From Dehalococcoidia bacterium (GTDB lineage: Bacteria > Chloroflexota > Dehalococcoidia > Lucifugimonadales > JAGWBF01), in contig JAGWBJ010000018.1 of assembly GCA_021295955.1 (NCBI GenBank), positions 1 to 35,818 of the forward strand: a stretch of DNA of 35,818 nt. Reading direction: 5' to 3'. Below, piece after piece: positions 15,990 to 23,774 of this stretch. How positions within the stretch are numbered: position 1 is the first letter of the stretch; every line of letters begins with the position of its first letter. The notes under the pieces were generated by a model. The model searched no databases. It was not told the origin of the DNA and saw only the letters and a list, made by a program, of their open reading frames with translations. Both the position numbers and the translations under genes were made by a program.

Positions 15990-18065
15990 CTACTCGGCCA
16001 GCCAGATGGCTTCGTGGTGGTTCCCCTGCTGGTATGTCTGGGCGGGGAAGAAGTTCTGGATCTTGCTGTTCACGGCTACGTAGTTCTGCCGCCAGTCGAT
16101 GCCGAACCAGTGGTCCTCCCCCTGGCGCAGGATGTCGCCCGCCTCCCAGATCAGCGCCTGGCGTGCCGTCGGGTCTGGCTCCCTGGCCGACTCGTAGAAG
16201 AGCTCCTGTATTCTGGGGTGCTCCCAGTTGAGCCGGTTCTTCGACCCGCCGGGGGTGACGTATATCTGGTTGAACAGCTCGTCCGAGTCCGAGATGTTGA
16301 TCCCGTGCCAGAGGAAGAAGAAGTCGTAGTTGCCCGAGATGGCGCGCTCGAAGATGGTGGCGAACTCCTGGAGCTCCAGTTCGATCTTCACGCCTATGTT
16401 CTTCTCTAGCTGTTGCTTGGCCAGGGTGCCCATGTTCTTGTGCAGGGGCGCATTCCCCATGAGCCAGACAAAGGTCTGGTCCCTGTCGAAGCCGGCCTCA
16501 TCCAGCAGCCTGTTGGCCTCCTCCAGGTCCCGGGGGTCCTTCACCGCGTCGGGAACGTCGTAGTAGTTGGTCAGCGGGTTGCCGGCACTGTCCACGTACC
16601 GGAAGCCGGGCCACGTGGCCACCACCTCGTCCGGCGGGGTCATCCAGCTGCCCGGCGGGAACGGGGTGCCCATCTTCGCCTGGCCCTGGTGGTTCGTGTT
16701 TATGAAGTCCAGGCGGTCAAAGGCCAGGTAGATGGCCCTCCTGACGTTGGGGTTGTCTAGGGGCGGCTTGGTGTGGTTGAGGGTGAAGCCGTCGAAGGCC
16801 GTGGCGCCCAGGAAGTGGACCGTGACCGTCCCCCGCATGTCTTCCTGGAAGGCGACCAGGTCCCTGAGGGTGAGGCCCATATCCGCGTTGTGGTTCATCA
16901 GCACCTGTTCCGTCCTGAAGGCCGTGGTGAGCTTGGTCAGGTTCTTGATGATGAACACACGGATTCCATCCAGGAAGGGCAGCCCCTCCTTGAAGTAGCC
17001 GGGGTTTCTCTCGTACTCCCAGAAGTTGTCCTGCAGGTAGGACTGCACCCTGAAGGGGCCCGACACCACGCTGTTGAGGTTGTCGGGATTGTTCAGGAAC
17101 CGCTGCCGGGCCTCGTCGTTCTCCATGGGCTCCAGGATATGCTTGGGCAGTATCTTCATGTAGTTTATCGCCAGGTACTGGAGAAAGCCCGGCGCGTAGG
17201 CTATGGTCGTGTCCACCCTCAGCGTCTCGGCGTCTACCACCTCGGAGCCGGCGTAGTAGGGCCTCAGGTTGCCGGCCCGGGGTCTGGGGCTGCCCTCCTC
17301 CACCATCCGGTCCAGGCTGAACTTCACGTCCTCGGCGGTGATGTCCCTTCCGTCGGGCCACTTCGCGTCGTGGAACACGAAGGTGTAGGCCTGGCCGTCG
17401 GCGCTCACGTCCCAGGTCTTGGCCAGGTCTCCGATGATGACCCCCGTGTCCACGTGGTCGTACCTCAGCACCTGGGCCATCAGCTTGGAGGTGAGGCCGG
17501 CGGTGCCGGGCTCGGCGTGCGGGTCGGTGAACCCCTGGTCAGAAGTGTTGGACATGGGCACCACGCCGCCTCGTCTGCCCTCCCTGAACCACGGGGCCGT
17601 GATCATGGCCGACGCGGGAGTGGCTATGGGAACGGGGGTAAAGGTCGGCAGCGGGGTGGGCATGGCCGCCACAGCCTGGGTTACGGCGTCGGACACGGCC
17701 TGGTCGATGGCCGCCCGCAGATCCTCTGTGGAGACTGCGCCCTCGGCCGCGGCCGAGGTGGCCGCCCTCACCATGGCGTCTATCTCGGCGGCGGAGGCGC
17801 CGGGCTCGGCCTGGGCCGCCACAGCCTGCTCCACCATGGCCATCATCTCTTCGGGGGACATGCCCGACGCTCCGGGCTGCATGCCCGCTACGGCGGCCTG
17901 GACCGCGGCGGCCACGTCCTCGGCGGTAACGCCCACCGGCGCGGGAGGCGAGGTGGGTGCGGGTTCCGGCGTTGCGGCCTCTCCACAGGCAGCCGCCAGG
18001 ACGAGCAACGTCAATAGGGGAGCCAGAATCCACCATCTGAAGCTAGCCAGCCTTGAACGACCCAT
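15990..18065 (-). CDS. ABC transporter substrate-binding lipoprotein, family 5 (SBP2), with repeated helical stalk
   Basis: A 691-residue binding protein, first gene of the importer operon. I chose the ATG at 18063-18065. GGAGGTGACGCA precedes it, and the protein then begins MGRSRLASFRWW and continues into a hydrophobic core and LAAAC with Cys27 lipidated. Upstream in-frame codons would bury the signal peptide. A Pro/Ala/Thr spacer is followed by four helical repeats (about 45-135) of the form (S/T)xE(E/D)(L/I/M)xxxVxxAV, then a Pro/Thr-rich linker and the family 5 domain from about 160. Domain hallmarks are WDVSADGQAYTFVFHDAKWPDGRDI and TAEDVKFSLDRMVEE (adjacent segments). The stalk is homologous to that of SBP1; both end AIDQAV-DAV-AVA. 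It binds ligand outside the membrane and delivers it to the permeases at 13980-15885. Ligand unknown. Confidence 0.92.
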   Translation of the reverse strand: MGRSRLASFRWWILAPLLTLLVLAAACGEAATPEPAPTSPPAPVGVTAEDVAAAVQAAVAGMQPGASGMSPEEMMAMVEQAVAAQAEPGASAAEIDAMVRAATSAAAEGAVSTEDLRAAIDQAVSDAVTQAVAAMPTPLPTFTPVPIATPASAMITAPWFREGRRGGVVPMSNTSDQGFTDPHAEPGTAGLTSKLMAQVLRYDHVDTGVIIGDLAKTWDVSADGQAYTFVFHDAKWPDGRDITAEDVKFSLDRMVEEGSPRPRAGNLRPYYAGSEVVDAETLRVDTTIAYAPGFLQYLAINYMKILPKHILEPMENDEARQRFLNNPDNLNSVVSGPFRVQSYLQDNFWEYERNPGYFKEGLPFLDGIRVFIIKNLTKLTTAFRTEQVLMNHNADMGLTLRDLVAFQEDMRGTVTVHFLGATAFDGFTLNHTKPPLDNPNVRRAIYLAFDRLDFINTNHQGQAKMGTPFPPGSWMTPPDEVVATWPGFRYVDSAGNPLTNYYDVPDAVKDPRDLEEANRLLDEAGFDRDQTFVWLMGNAPLHKNMGTLAKQQLEKNIGVKIELELQEFATIFERAISGNYDFFFLWHGINISDSDELFNQIYVTPGGSKNRLNWEHPRIQELFYESAREPDPTARQALIWEAGDILRQGEDHWFGIDWRQNYVAVNSKIQNFFPAQTYQQGNHHEAIWLAE

Positions 18066-18164
18066 TGCGTCACCTCCGGTATCAGGCAGATATTCTTGCA
18101 AACCTATCCCACCAAGAGGGCCGCCTGGTCCCATGGGCCGGCGGCCATGGTAGATAGCACGACA

Positions 18165-18194
18165 AAAGTATCACGTGGCGATTACTCATGTCAA
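18165..18194 (-). promoter_or_regulatory. Sigma70-type promoter for the SBP2 operon
   Basis: On the minus strand, a perfect TTGACA (18189-18194), an 18-bp spacer and TACTTT (18165-18170) preceded by TGA (extended -10). It lies in the most AT-rich stretch of the window, about 100 nt before the SBP2 start. It would drive the six-gene unit down to 10485. Confidence 0.6.
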
Positions 18195-18375
18195 TATAAC
18201 TTGATTTAGCATATCTAGATAGCCCTTTCGTAATGAGCGACACCGTCATATACGGATTGGATTACACACAAATCGCGCTGGGTTTTGTCGAAAACCGCAA
18301 GCCGCAGTCGCGACGCCCAGGTGTGGGTCGAATTGCGAGGAGCTACTGGATGCGCCCGTGCCTAAGGCCCCGGAA

Positions 18376-18429
18376 TTGGATACCCGCCCCCGTATCGAGT
18401 ACGAGGACATGCTTTCGCGAGTATGACGG
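18376..18429. repeat. Palindromic dispersed repeat unit
   Basis: The unit begins ttggatacccgc and ends gagtatgacgg. It belongs to the same family as the units at 18474, 23578, 23682 and 24061 (general form TGGAT-CCCGC...GAATGACGG). The spacer 18195-18660 holds these repeats and no gene that I can support. Confidence 0.6.
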
Positions 18430-18469
18430 TTGTGCAAGGGTGTCCGGGGGCGGGAGTCCAGGCCGCCCC

Positions 18470-18565
18470 ACCCCTGGATCCCCGCTCGGGGGCCGGAATG
18501 ACGGTAAGGAGGGCACCGCGTTTTCATCCCCATACGTGGCCTTCCCAAGGCCTTGGGTAATTCCG
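18470..18565 (+). repeat. 97-bp dispersed repeat, copy A
   Basis: Begins acccctggatcc, passes through gctcgggggccggaatgacgg-like sequence and the segment ttttcatcccca-acgtggc, and ends taattccg. It matches 23678-23774 over its full length with a limited number of substitutions. The first third (18474-18504) is a palindromic unit. Confidence 0.8.
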
Positions 18566-18670
18566 AACCGAGCGTAGCGAGGTGAGGAATCTATCCCTGC
18601 CGGCGACCACTGATCACGTGGCCTTGTGGCTCGTTCCAGGGTTCTCCTTGGCGGCCAAGAATGTGAAAAC

Positions 18671-18694
18671 GCCTCCGGCTGGTCGGCCGGAGGC
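18671..18694 (-). terminator. Intrinsic terminator of ssrA
   Basis: A perfect 9-bp stem (gcctccggc / gccggaggc) with a short loop, starting 17 nt past the tmRNA 3' end on the minus strand and followed by GTTTTCAC. The position and T-run fit a Rho-independent terminator for the tmRNA transcript. Confidence 0.8.
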
Positions 18695-18711
18695 GCATGA
18701 TTGCCCGTCGG

Positions 18712-19062
18712 TGGTGGAGACGGGGGAGGGTCGAACTCCCCGTCCAGAAGGCTCCCAACTGGAATGTACTACAGGCTTATCCGGCTATTTGTTTCGCCTA
18801 CCGGAGCTTCCGCCGGCCGAATCTCCAGAGACGTAGCCGATGGTTCTTGGACCGGCCTCATCGGCGTTGGGCCGGCAGCATCCCGGAGTTATGGCGCCCG
18901 TTTCCCGGCCTCCGGGAGCAGCCAGGGCGGACGTAGCTGCGGTTAGGCAGCTAGGGCGAGTTCACGATCGCCAGTTACTATTGTGCCACCTTTTTACGAG
19001 GTGCGGTGGCGCCTCGGCCTGCAATTCCGCCAAGCATCCCCCTGTCGAGCCCGCGCGTCCCC
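18712..19062 (-). ncRNA. ssrA: Transfer-messenger RNA (tmRNA)
   Basis: A 351-nt one-piece tmRNA, which rescues stalled ribosomes. The 5' end reads GGGGACGCGCGGGCTCGACA. The 3' end reads CGTCTCCACCA with CCA encoded. The two form a 7-bp acceptor stem with a G3-U70 wobble, the alanine identity element. The T-arm is GGACGGGGAGTTCGACCCTC, followed by its complementary strand. The tag frame (18943-18972) encodes GDRELALAA followed by TAA. If the codon before it (ACT) is the resume codon, the tag is TGDRELALAA. GC-rich complementary runs in the middle are consistent with the pseudoknots. The tag resembles the Dehalococcoides tag that I recall as GERELVLAG, which supports Chloroflexota. Short peptides readable through this region on the plus strand are not genes. 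Confidence 0.96.
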
Positions 19063-19082
19063 ATTGCCTAGTGGATGTTTAT

Positions 19083-19088
19083 ATTATG
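19083..19088 (-). promoter_or_regulatory. Probable -10 box of ssrA
   Basis: CATAAT preceded by TGG (extended -10) on the minus strand, about 20 nt before the mature tmRNA 5' end. A transcript starting near 19075 would have a short leader removed by RNase P, as usual for tmRNA. No clear -35 box is visible. Confidence 0.45.
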
Positions 19089-19242
19089 CCACACTCCCGC
19101 TGCGGCGGTCTAGAGTCATGCGAGGAAGCCCATTGCTGCCATGATGGCGCCCGTTCTTGACACTCTCTTGACCCTTGCTCTACGATTACGCGACCCACCG
19201 CATCGCCAGGCCCGCGATAACCATCGCGTTCGAGATAGTCCT

Positions 19243-20661
19243 ATGACGAAAGACCAGCTCCCCTTCGCGCCGGCGTCCGAGGTGAGGCGCCTCCTGGACT
19301 CCCGGGAGGTGTCCAGCGTGGAGCTGACGGAGATGTTCCTGGGGCGCATCGAGTCCCTGAACCCCGGGCTCAACGCATATCTCACGGTTACACCCGAGGA
19401 GGCGCTGGCGGCGGCCTCCAGGGCCGACCAGGCCTCGGCCCGCGGCGAGTCCCTGGGCCCCCTGCACGGGGTCCCCGTGTCCATCAAGGACCTCGAGTTG
19501 ACCGCGGGGATACGGACGACCATGGGGAGCCTGGTGTTCCGGGACTACGTCCCCGAACAGGACAGCCTGGTCGTGGAGAGGGTCAAGGCCGCCGGGGCGG
19601 TAATTCTTGGCAAGACCAACACTCCCGAGTTCGGCTTCTCGGGGACCACCGAGAACCGGTTGGGAGACGCCGCCCGCAACCCCTGGGACCCGGAGCGGAC
19701 CCCGGGCGGCTCTTCGGGCGGGGCCGGGGCCGCGGTGGCGGCGGGCCTTTGCACCATGGCTACGGGCAGCGACGGGGGCGGGTCCATCAGGATACCGTGC
19801 AGCTTTTCCGGCATCTACGGGATCAAGCCGGGCCAGGGCCGCGTACCCCGTGCCGGAGGAGTCGGAAGGCCTGGCTACAACACCTTTTCCCAGTCGGGCC
19901 CCATGACCCGCACGGTCAGGGACAGCGCCCTGCTGCTGCAGGTGCTGGCCGGCCCCGACGCCAGGGACCCGGGCTGCGTGAAGGCCCAGCCGCCCGACTT
20001 CTCCGAGGGGCTGGAGGATGGTCTGCCGGGGCTGCGAATAGCCTGGAGTCCCGACCTGGGGTACGCCCCGGTGGACGGAGAGGTGGCGGCGGCTACGGCG
20101 GCGGCGGCGCGGGTGTTCGAGGAGCTCGGATGCTCGGTGGACGAGCCGGAAGTGGCCGTGGAAGACCCGTTCCCGGCCTTTTGGGACCTGTTCGCCATCG
20201 GCGGCTTCACCGGGTACGGACACCTGCTGGAAGACCACGCCGCGGACCTGACGCACTACGTGCTGGAGGCCATCGAACACGGCAGCACCCGGTCGGTGGG
20301 CGACTACTCCCTCGCCCTGCTCAGGGTCCAGCAGCTCCAGGCCCAGATGGAGGACCTCTTCCAGGCCTACGACCTGCTGCTCACGCCCACTATGGCGGTC
20401 CCCGCCTTCCCCGTCGGGGAGCACCCGGCGGTCATCGGCGGCCGGCCGGTAGAGCCTTTCTTCGGCTACACCCCCTTCACCTTCCCCTTCAACATGACCA
20501 TGCACGCCGCCGCCAGCGCGCCCTGCGGCTTCTCCTCCGACGGTATGCCCATCGGCCTCCAGATCGTGGGCAGGCGGGAGGAGGAGGCCACCGTGCTCAG
20601 GGCTTCCGCGGCCTTCGAGCGGGCGAGGCCCTGGCGGGAGCGCCTGCCGCCCATATCTTGA
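19243..20661 (+). CDS. Amidase (amidase signature family), 1
   Basis: A 472-residue amidase signature enzyme that hydrolyses amide bonds using a Ser-cisSer-Lys triad. The visible residues are K82 (PVSIKD), S157 (PGGSSGG) and S181 (GSDGGGSIRIP). The order and spacing are those of the family, and the length is normal. I chose the ATG at 19243 (MTKDQLPFAPASEVRRLLDS) because the family's N-terminal helix starts there. The frame is open upstream to 19141 but that part has no family character. The ribosome site is weak (GAGAT). It is the first of three plus-strand genes, followed 85 nt later by a flavin monooxygenase and then a second amidase. Divergent from tmRNA. No signal peptide. A GatA role is unlikely because no gatB or gatC is nearby; the substrate is unknown. 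Confidence 0.9.
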   Translation: MTKDQLPFAPASEVRRLLDSREVSSVELTEMFLGRIESLNPGLNAYLTVTPEEALAAASRADQASARGESLGPLHGVPVSIKDLELTAGIRTTMGSLVFRDYVPEQDSLVVERVKAAGAVILGKTNTPEFGFSGTTENRLGDAARNPWDPERTPGGSSGGAGAAVAAGLCTMATGSDGGGSIRIPCSFSGIYGIKPGQGRVPRAGGVGRPGYNTFSQSGPMTRTVRDSALLLQVLAGPDARDPGCVKAQPPDFSEGLEDGLPGLRIAWSPDLGYAPVDGEVAAATAAAARVFEELGCSVDEPEVAVEDPFPAFWDLFAIGGFTGYGHLLEDHAADLTHYVLEAIEHGSTRSVGDYSLALLRVQQLQAQMEDLFQAYDLLLTPTMAVPAFPVGEHPAVIGGRPVEPFFGYTPFTFPFNMTMHAAASAPCGFSSDGMPIGLQIVGRREEEATVLRASAAFERARPWRERLPPIS

Positions 20662-20671
20662 GCCTACGTGC

Positions 20672-20677
20672 TACAAT
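20672..20677 (+). promoter_or_regulatory. Possible extended -10 promoter before the flavin monooxygenase
   Basis: TACAAT preceded by TGC, about 70 nt before the ATG at 20747, just after the amidase stop. There is no good -35 box. The gene could be transcribed from here as well as from upstream. Confidence 0.3.
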
Positions 20678-20746
20678 TGCTCCGTCCGAGCCCGTCTTTG
20701 CCGGCCGCTGTCTGACCGCATCCCAGGTCTTCCGAGGGAGGGCGCC

Positions 20747-21925
20747 ATGGTTGTGAAGCTCAACCCGCCCAGGGACAGCGTGGAAGTCTACTTCCACTCC
20801 CAGCAGCCCTACGTCCACGTGTCGGACCAGGACCTGGACCGGTACGGGGCGGGGCGGCTGCTCTTCCCGAATACCTACTTCGATCCCCACAAGGCCCACG
20901 ACCTCTACAACCAGTACCACGAGCAGTACGCGCTGGCCGATGAGGTGGGCATCGACGGGATCATGACCAACGAGCACCACTCCTACTACGGCAATATGAA
21001 GCCCTCGGCCAACCTGGACGCCGCGGTGATCAGCAAGATCACCAACAGGGTCAAGATCGCGATACTGGGCAACATCATCCCCATCGGAGACCCGGTCCGT
21101 CTGGCCGAGGAGATCGCCATGCTGGACTGCTACTCCGGCGGACGGATAATCTCCGGGTTCGTCCGGGGCGGGGCCGTGGAGACCCTCCAGGCGGGCATCA
21201 ACCCCACCGAGAACCGGGAGCGTTTCGAGGAGGCCCACGACCTGATCATCAGGTGTTGGACCGAGCCCGGACCCTTCCGGTACGAAGGAAAGCACTACCA
21301 CTACCGGGCCGTGAACCCGTGGGTGCTGCCCATGCAGAAACCCCACCCTCCCGTGTGGTTCCCCGGCAACAGCAGCCCCGAGAGCGTGCGCTGGGCGGCC
21401 TCCCACGCCTACGCCTACATGAACCTGGGCGCTCTCATCGACCTGACGATGGAGCTGAAGCAGGTATACATCGACACGGCCCACGAGGTCGGATTCAAGC
21501 CGGGACCCGAGCACTTCGGCTATCAGCTTCGCGCGCTAGTGGCCGACACCGATGAGAAGGCCCAGGAGCTGGGCAGAGGGTTCATGTGGACCATTGGGCA
21601 CCGCCAGAGGGGCCCAAGGGAGCACAACGACCCGCCGGGCTATCAGTCCCGGGTAGCCCGGACCATGCAGGCGCGTAGGCCCGTAGGCCCGGGCCGAGCG
21701 CTCACCTACGAAGAGCAGCAGGAGATGAACGCCATAGTGGTGGGGAGCCCGGAGACCGTCACCCGCAAGCTGGCCAACACCGTCGAGAAGCTGAACCCGG
21801 GGTACCTAATCCTCATCGGCGTCGACGGCCCGATCCCTCATAAGGACGTCATGCGCTCCATCGAGCTGCTGGGCAAAGAGGTCGTTCCCGCACTCCACGA
21901 GATCGAGCTCCAGCTCTACGAGTAA
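20747..21925 (+). CDS. LLM-class flavin-dependent monooxygenase/oxidoreductase
   Basis: A 392-residue member of the bacterial luciferase-like family (PF00296, TIM barrel), which uses reduced FMN or F420. Family features include TNEHHSYYG (74-82), the DPVRLAEEIAMLD segment (115-127), the GRIISGFVRG strand and loop (132-141), and a late GSPETVTRKLAN motif typical of the C-terminal part. The ATG has GAGGGAGGGCGCC upstream. It sits between two amidases in the same direction (85 and 72 nt gaps), suggesting joint oxidation and amide cleavage of one substrate. Relatives oxidise alkanesulfonates, nitrilotriacetate, pyrimidine rings and long-chain alkanes. SAR202 Chloroflexota are known for expanded sets of such enzymes. 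Substrate unknown. Confidence 0.88.
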   Translation: MVVKLNPPRDSVEVYFHSQQPYVHVSDQDLDRYGAGRLLFPNTYFDPHKAHDLYNQYHEQYALADEVGIDGIMTNEHHSYYGNMKPSANLDAAVISKITNRVKIAILGNIIPIGDPVRLAEEIAMLDCYSGGRIISGFVRGGAVETLQAGINPTENRERFEEAHDLIIRCWTEPGPFRYEGKHYHYRAVNPWVLPMQKPHPPVWFPGNSSPESVRWAASHAYAYMNLGALIDLTMELKQVYIDTAHEVGFKPGPEHFGYQLRALVADTDEKAQELGRGFMWTIGHRQRGPREHNDPPGYQSRVARTMQARRPVGPGRALTYEEQQEMNAIVVGSPETVTRKLANTVEKLNPGYLILIGVDGPIPHKDVMRSIELLGKEVVPALHEIELQLYE

Positions 21926-21997
21926 CCGGCCTCGGAGCAGACCGTGGGGCTCCGTGCGCATCCTGTATCTGCGGCAGAATCGTAACCGAGAGGGGGT

Positions 21998-23416
21998 ATG
22001 GTGGGTACGTCCGACATGGTTTTTCTCTCCGCCACCGAGCTCTCCGCCAGGATGAAGGCGGGGGAGCTTTCGCCGCTGGAGGTCACCGAGGCATACCTGG
22101 AGCGGATCGCCGCCGTCGACTCGAAGGTGAACTCCTATGTCACCCTGTGCGCCGACGAGGCCCTGGAGGCCGCCCGGCAGGCGGGGTCGGAGATAGCCGC
22201 AGGCCGGTATCGGGGGCCGATGCACGGTGTCCCCATCGCCATCAAGGACCAGATCCATACCGAGGGCATCCTCACCACCGACGGCTCCCGGGTCAGGGCG
22301 GGCTTTATCCCCCAGGAGGACGCCACGGTGGTGACCAGGCTGAAGGATGCGGGCGCCGTACTCCTGGGCAAGCTGAACATGAGCGAGTTCGCCCTGGGCG
22401 AGCCGGTAAGCTCCCTGACAGGTCCGGCGCGAAATCCGTGGGACCTGGAGCGTACGCCCGGCGGCTCCAGCACCGGGTCCGGCGCGGCAACAGCCGCGTT
22501 TCTCTGCGCCACCTCCCTGGGAGAGGACACGGGGGGCTCCATTCGGAATCCCGCGGCCAACTGCGGCCTGGCCGGCTTGCGGCCCTCCTGGGGACGGGTC
22601 AGCCGCTACGGCGTGGACGGCGCTTGCTGGTCCATAGACACCGTGGGCCCCATCTCCCGCACCGTCTCGGACTGCGCCATGACCCTGGGGGCCATCGCGG
22701 GCCACGACCCCAGGGACCCCTACTCCAGCCCCGCTCCGGTGCAGGACTACCTGGGCGGCCTGACCGGAGACGTCAAAGGTCTGCGGGTGGGATTGGTCCG
22801 GGAGTTCCTGGACACGCCGGATCTCGGCGTCGGCCAGGCGACCAGGGACGCGGTCCTGTCCGCCGCGGAGGTGCTGAGGGGCCAGGGCGCCGACGTGATG
22901 GACGTGTCGCTGCCCATGGTCGTCTTCTCCGGCCCCGTGACCCGGACCATCAGCCACGTGGAGCGGGTGAGCATCCACCCGGACTGGCTCCGGGAAAGGG
23001 GGGAGGAGCACCACTACGTCACCAGGGTAGGCTTCACCACGGCCAACCTGCTCCCGGGCCATGTGTACCTCAAGGCGTTGAGGCTCCGGGAGATGATACG
23101 GCGGGAGGTGCTGGGGGCCTTTGACCGGGTCGATGTGCTGGTGCATCCCATCGCGTCGGCTCCCGCGGGCAGGCTGGTGGAGCATCCCACCGTCGCCAGC
23201 AAGGAGCAGGCATACGCGGCGTTGGTGGAGGGCAGCTTCCGTGGACCGTACAGCCTGTCCGGGGCTCCAGCCATCTGCGTCCCCTGCGGCTTCGAGGACG
23301 GCCTGCCCCTGTCGCTGCAGATCGCGGGCAGGCCCTTCGACGAGCCGACGGTGCTCAGGGCGGCCCACGCCTACGAGCAGGCGACGGAGTGGCACCGGAG
23401 ACGCCCTCCGATATAG
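21998..23416 (+). CDS. Amidase (amidase signature family), 2
   Basis: A 472-residue amidase signature enzyme. The catalytic Lys83 (PIAIKD), cis-Ser157 (PGGSSTGSG) and nucleophile Ser181 (GEDTGGSIRNP) fall at nearly the same positions as in the amidase at 19243. The two share little elsewhere, so they are not a recent duplication. The second glycine pair of GGSSGG is altered to GGSSTGS. The start is within MVGTSDMVF: the ATG at 21998 is only 1-2 nt from AGGGGG, so the GTG at 22001 or the ATG at 22016 could be used. Last gene of the plus-strand amidase-monooxygenase-amidase set. No signal peptide; substrate unknown. Confidence 0.88.
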   Translation: MVGTSDMVFLSATELSARMKAGELSPLEVTEAYLERIAAVDSKVNSYVTLCADEALEAARQAGSEIAAGRYRGPMHGVPIAIKDQIHTEGILTTDGSRVRAGFIPQEDATVVTRLKDAGAVLLGKLNMSEFALGEPVSSLTGPARNPWDLERTPGGSSTGSGAATAAFLCATSLGEDTGGSIRNPAANCGLAGLRPSWGRVSRYGVDGACWSIDTVGPISRTVSDCAMTLGAIAGHDPRDPYSSPAPVQDYLGGLTGDVKGLRVGLVREFLDTPDLGVGQATRDAVLSAAEVLRGQGADVMDVSLPMVVFSGPVTRTISHVERVSIHPDWLRERGEEHHYVTRVGFTTANLLPGHVYLKALRLREMIRREVLGAFDRVDVLVHPIASAPAGRLVEHPTVASKEQAYAALVEGSFRGPYSLSGAPAICVPCGFEDGLPLSLQIAGRPFDEPTVLRAAHAYEQATEWHRRRPPI

Positions 23417-23577
23417 AAGCCCTTTCTCAAGGGCCTTGGGAGCCGCTCCTCCCCAACGGTCCGCTGGGTGTCAGCCCGCGCCAACGGGTCCCTTGGGTGT
23501 CATCCCGCGGCGCGGTCCCCCACCCGGCATCGCCATTAAGAATAACTTGTAGCATCCCTCTTGGCGAATCGCCCACC

Positions 23578-23712
23578 CGTCATTCCCGCGCAGGCGGGAA
23601 TACAGGAGAGGGGAGCGGCATAGCCGGCAGCCGGTCTCCGCAGGCCCCGCCTTCATCGCATCCGCCGGACGCCTCGTACCCCTGGATTCCGGCTCGGGGG
23701 CCGGAATGACGG
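23578..23712. mobile_element. MITE-like element with terminal inverted repeats
   Basis: A 135-bp segment starting ccgtcattcccgcgcaggcg and ending ccggaatgacgg. The outer 10 bases (ccgtcattcc / ggaatgacgg) are perfect inverted repeats, and each end is itself a small palindrome. It encodes nothing and has no transposase. Target duplications are not clear. Confidence 0.5.
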
Positions 23713-23774
23713 TGGGGAGGGCGCCGCCATTTTCATCCCCACACGTGGCCTTCACAAGGCCATGGGGAATCCCG
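23678..23774 (+). repeat. 97-bp dispersed repeat, copy B
   Basis: Second copy of the repeat at 18470-18565, in the same orientation. It overlaps the right end of the MITE-like element and continues through ttttcatccccacacgtggc to ggaatcccg. The surrounding 864-bp spacer (23417-24280) holds only repeats. I found no gene, RNA or promoter in it that I can support. Confidence 0.8.

Noticed and set aside
18246..18548. Minus-strand 100-codon open frame before ssrA
   Set aside because: Its peptide consists of translated repeat units (the HSGPRAGIQ type of string), which is typical of palindromic intergenic repeats and not of a protein.
18712..18760. tRNA-like 3' end with CCA
   Set aside because: The acceptor and T-arm belong to tmRNA. 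The matching 5' half is 300 nt away with the tmRNA tag frame between them, so it is not a separate tRNA.
18582..19160. Several short plus-strand frames across 18.6-19.1 kb
   Set aside because: They cross the tmRNA gene and its terminator in the wrong direction and have no ribosome sites.
19141..19242. N-terminal extension of the first amidase
   Set aside because: The extra 34 residues have no amidase-family character and lie close to the tmRNA promoter. The ATG at 19243 fits the family start.
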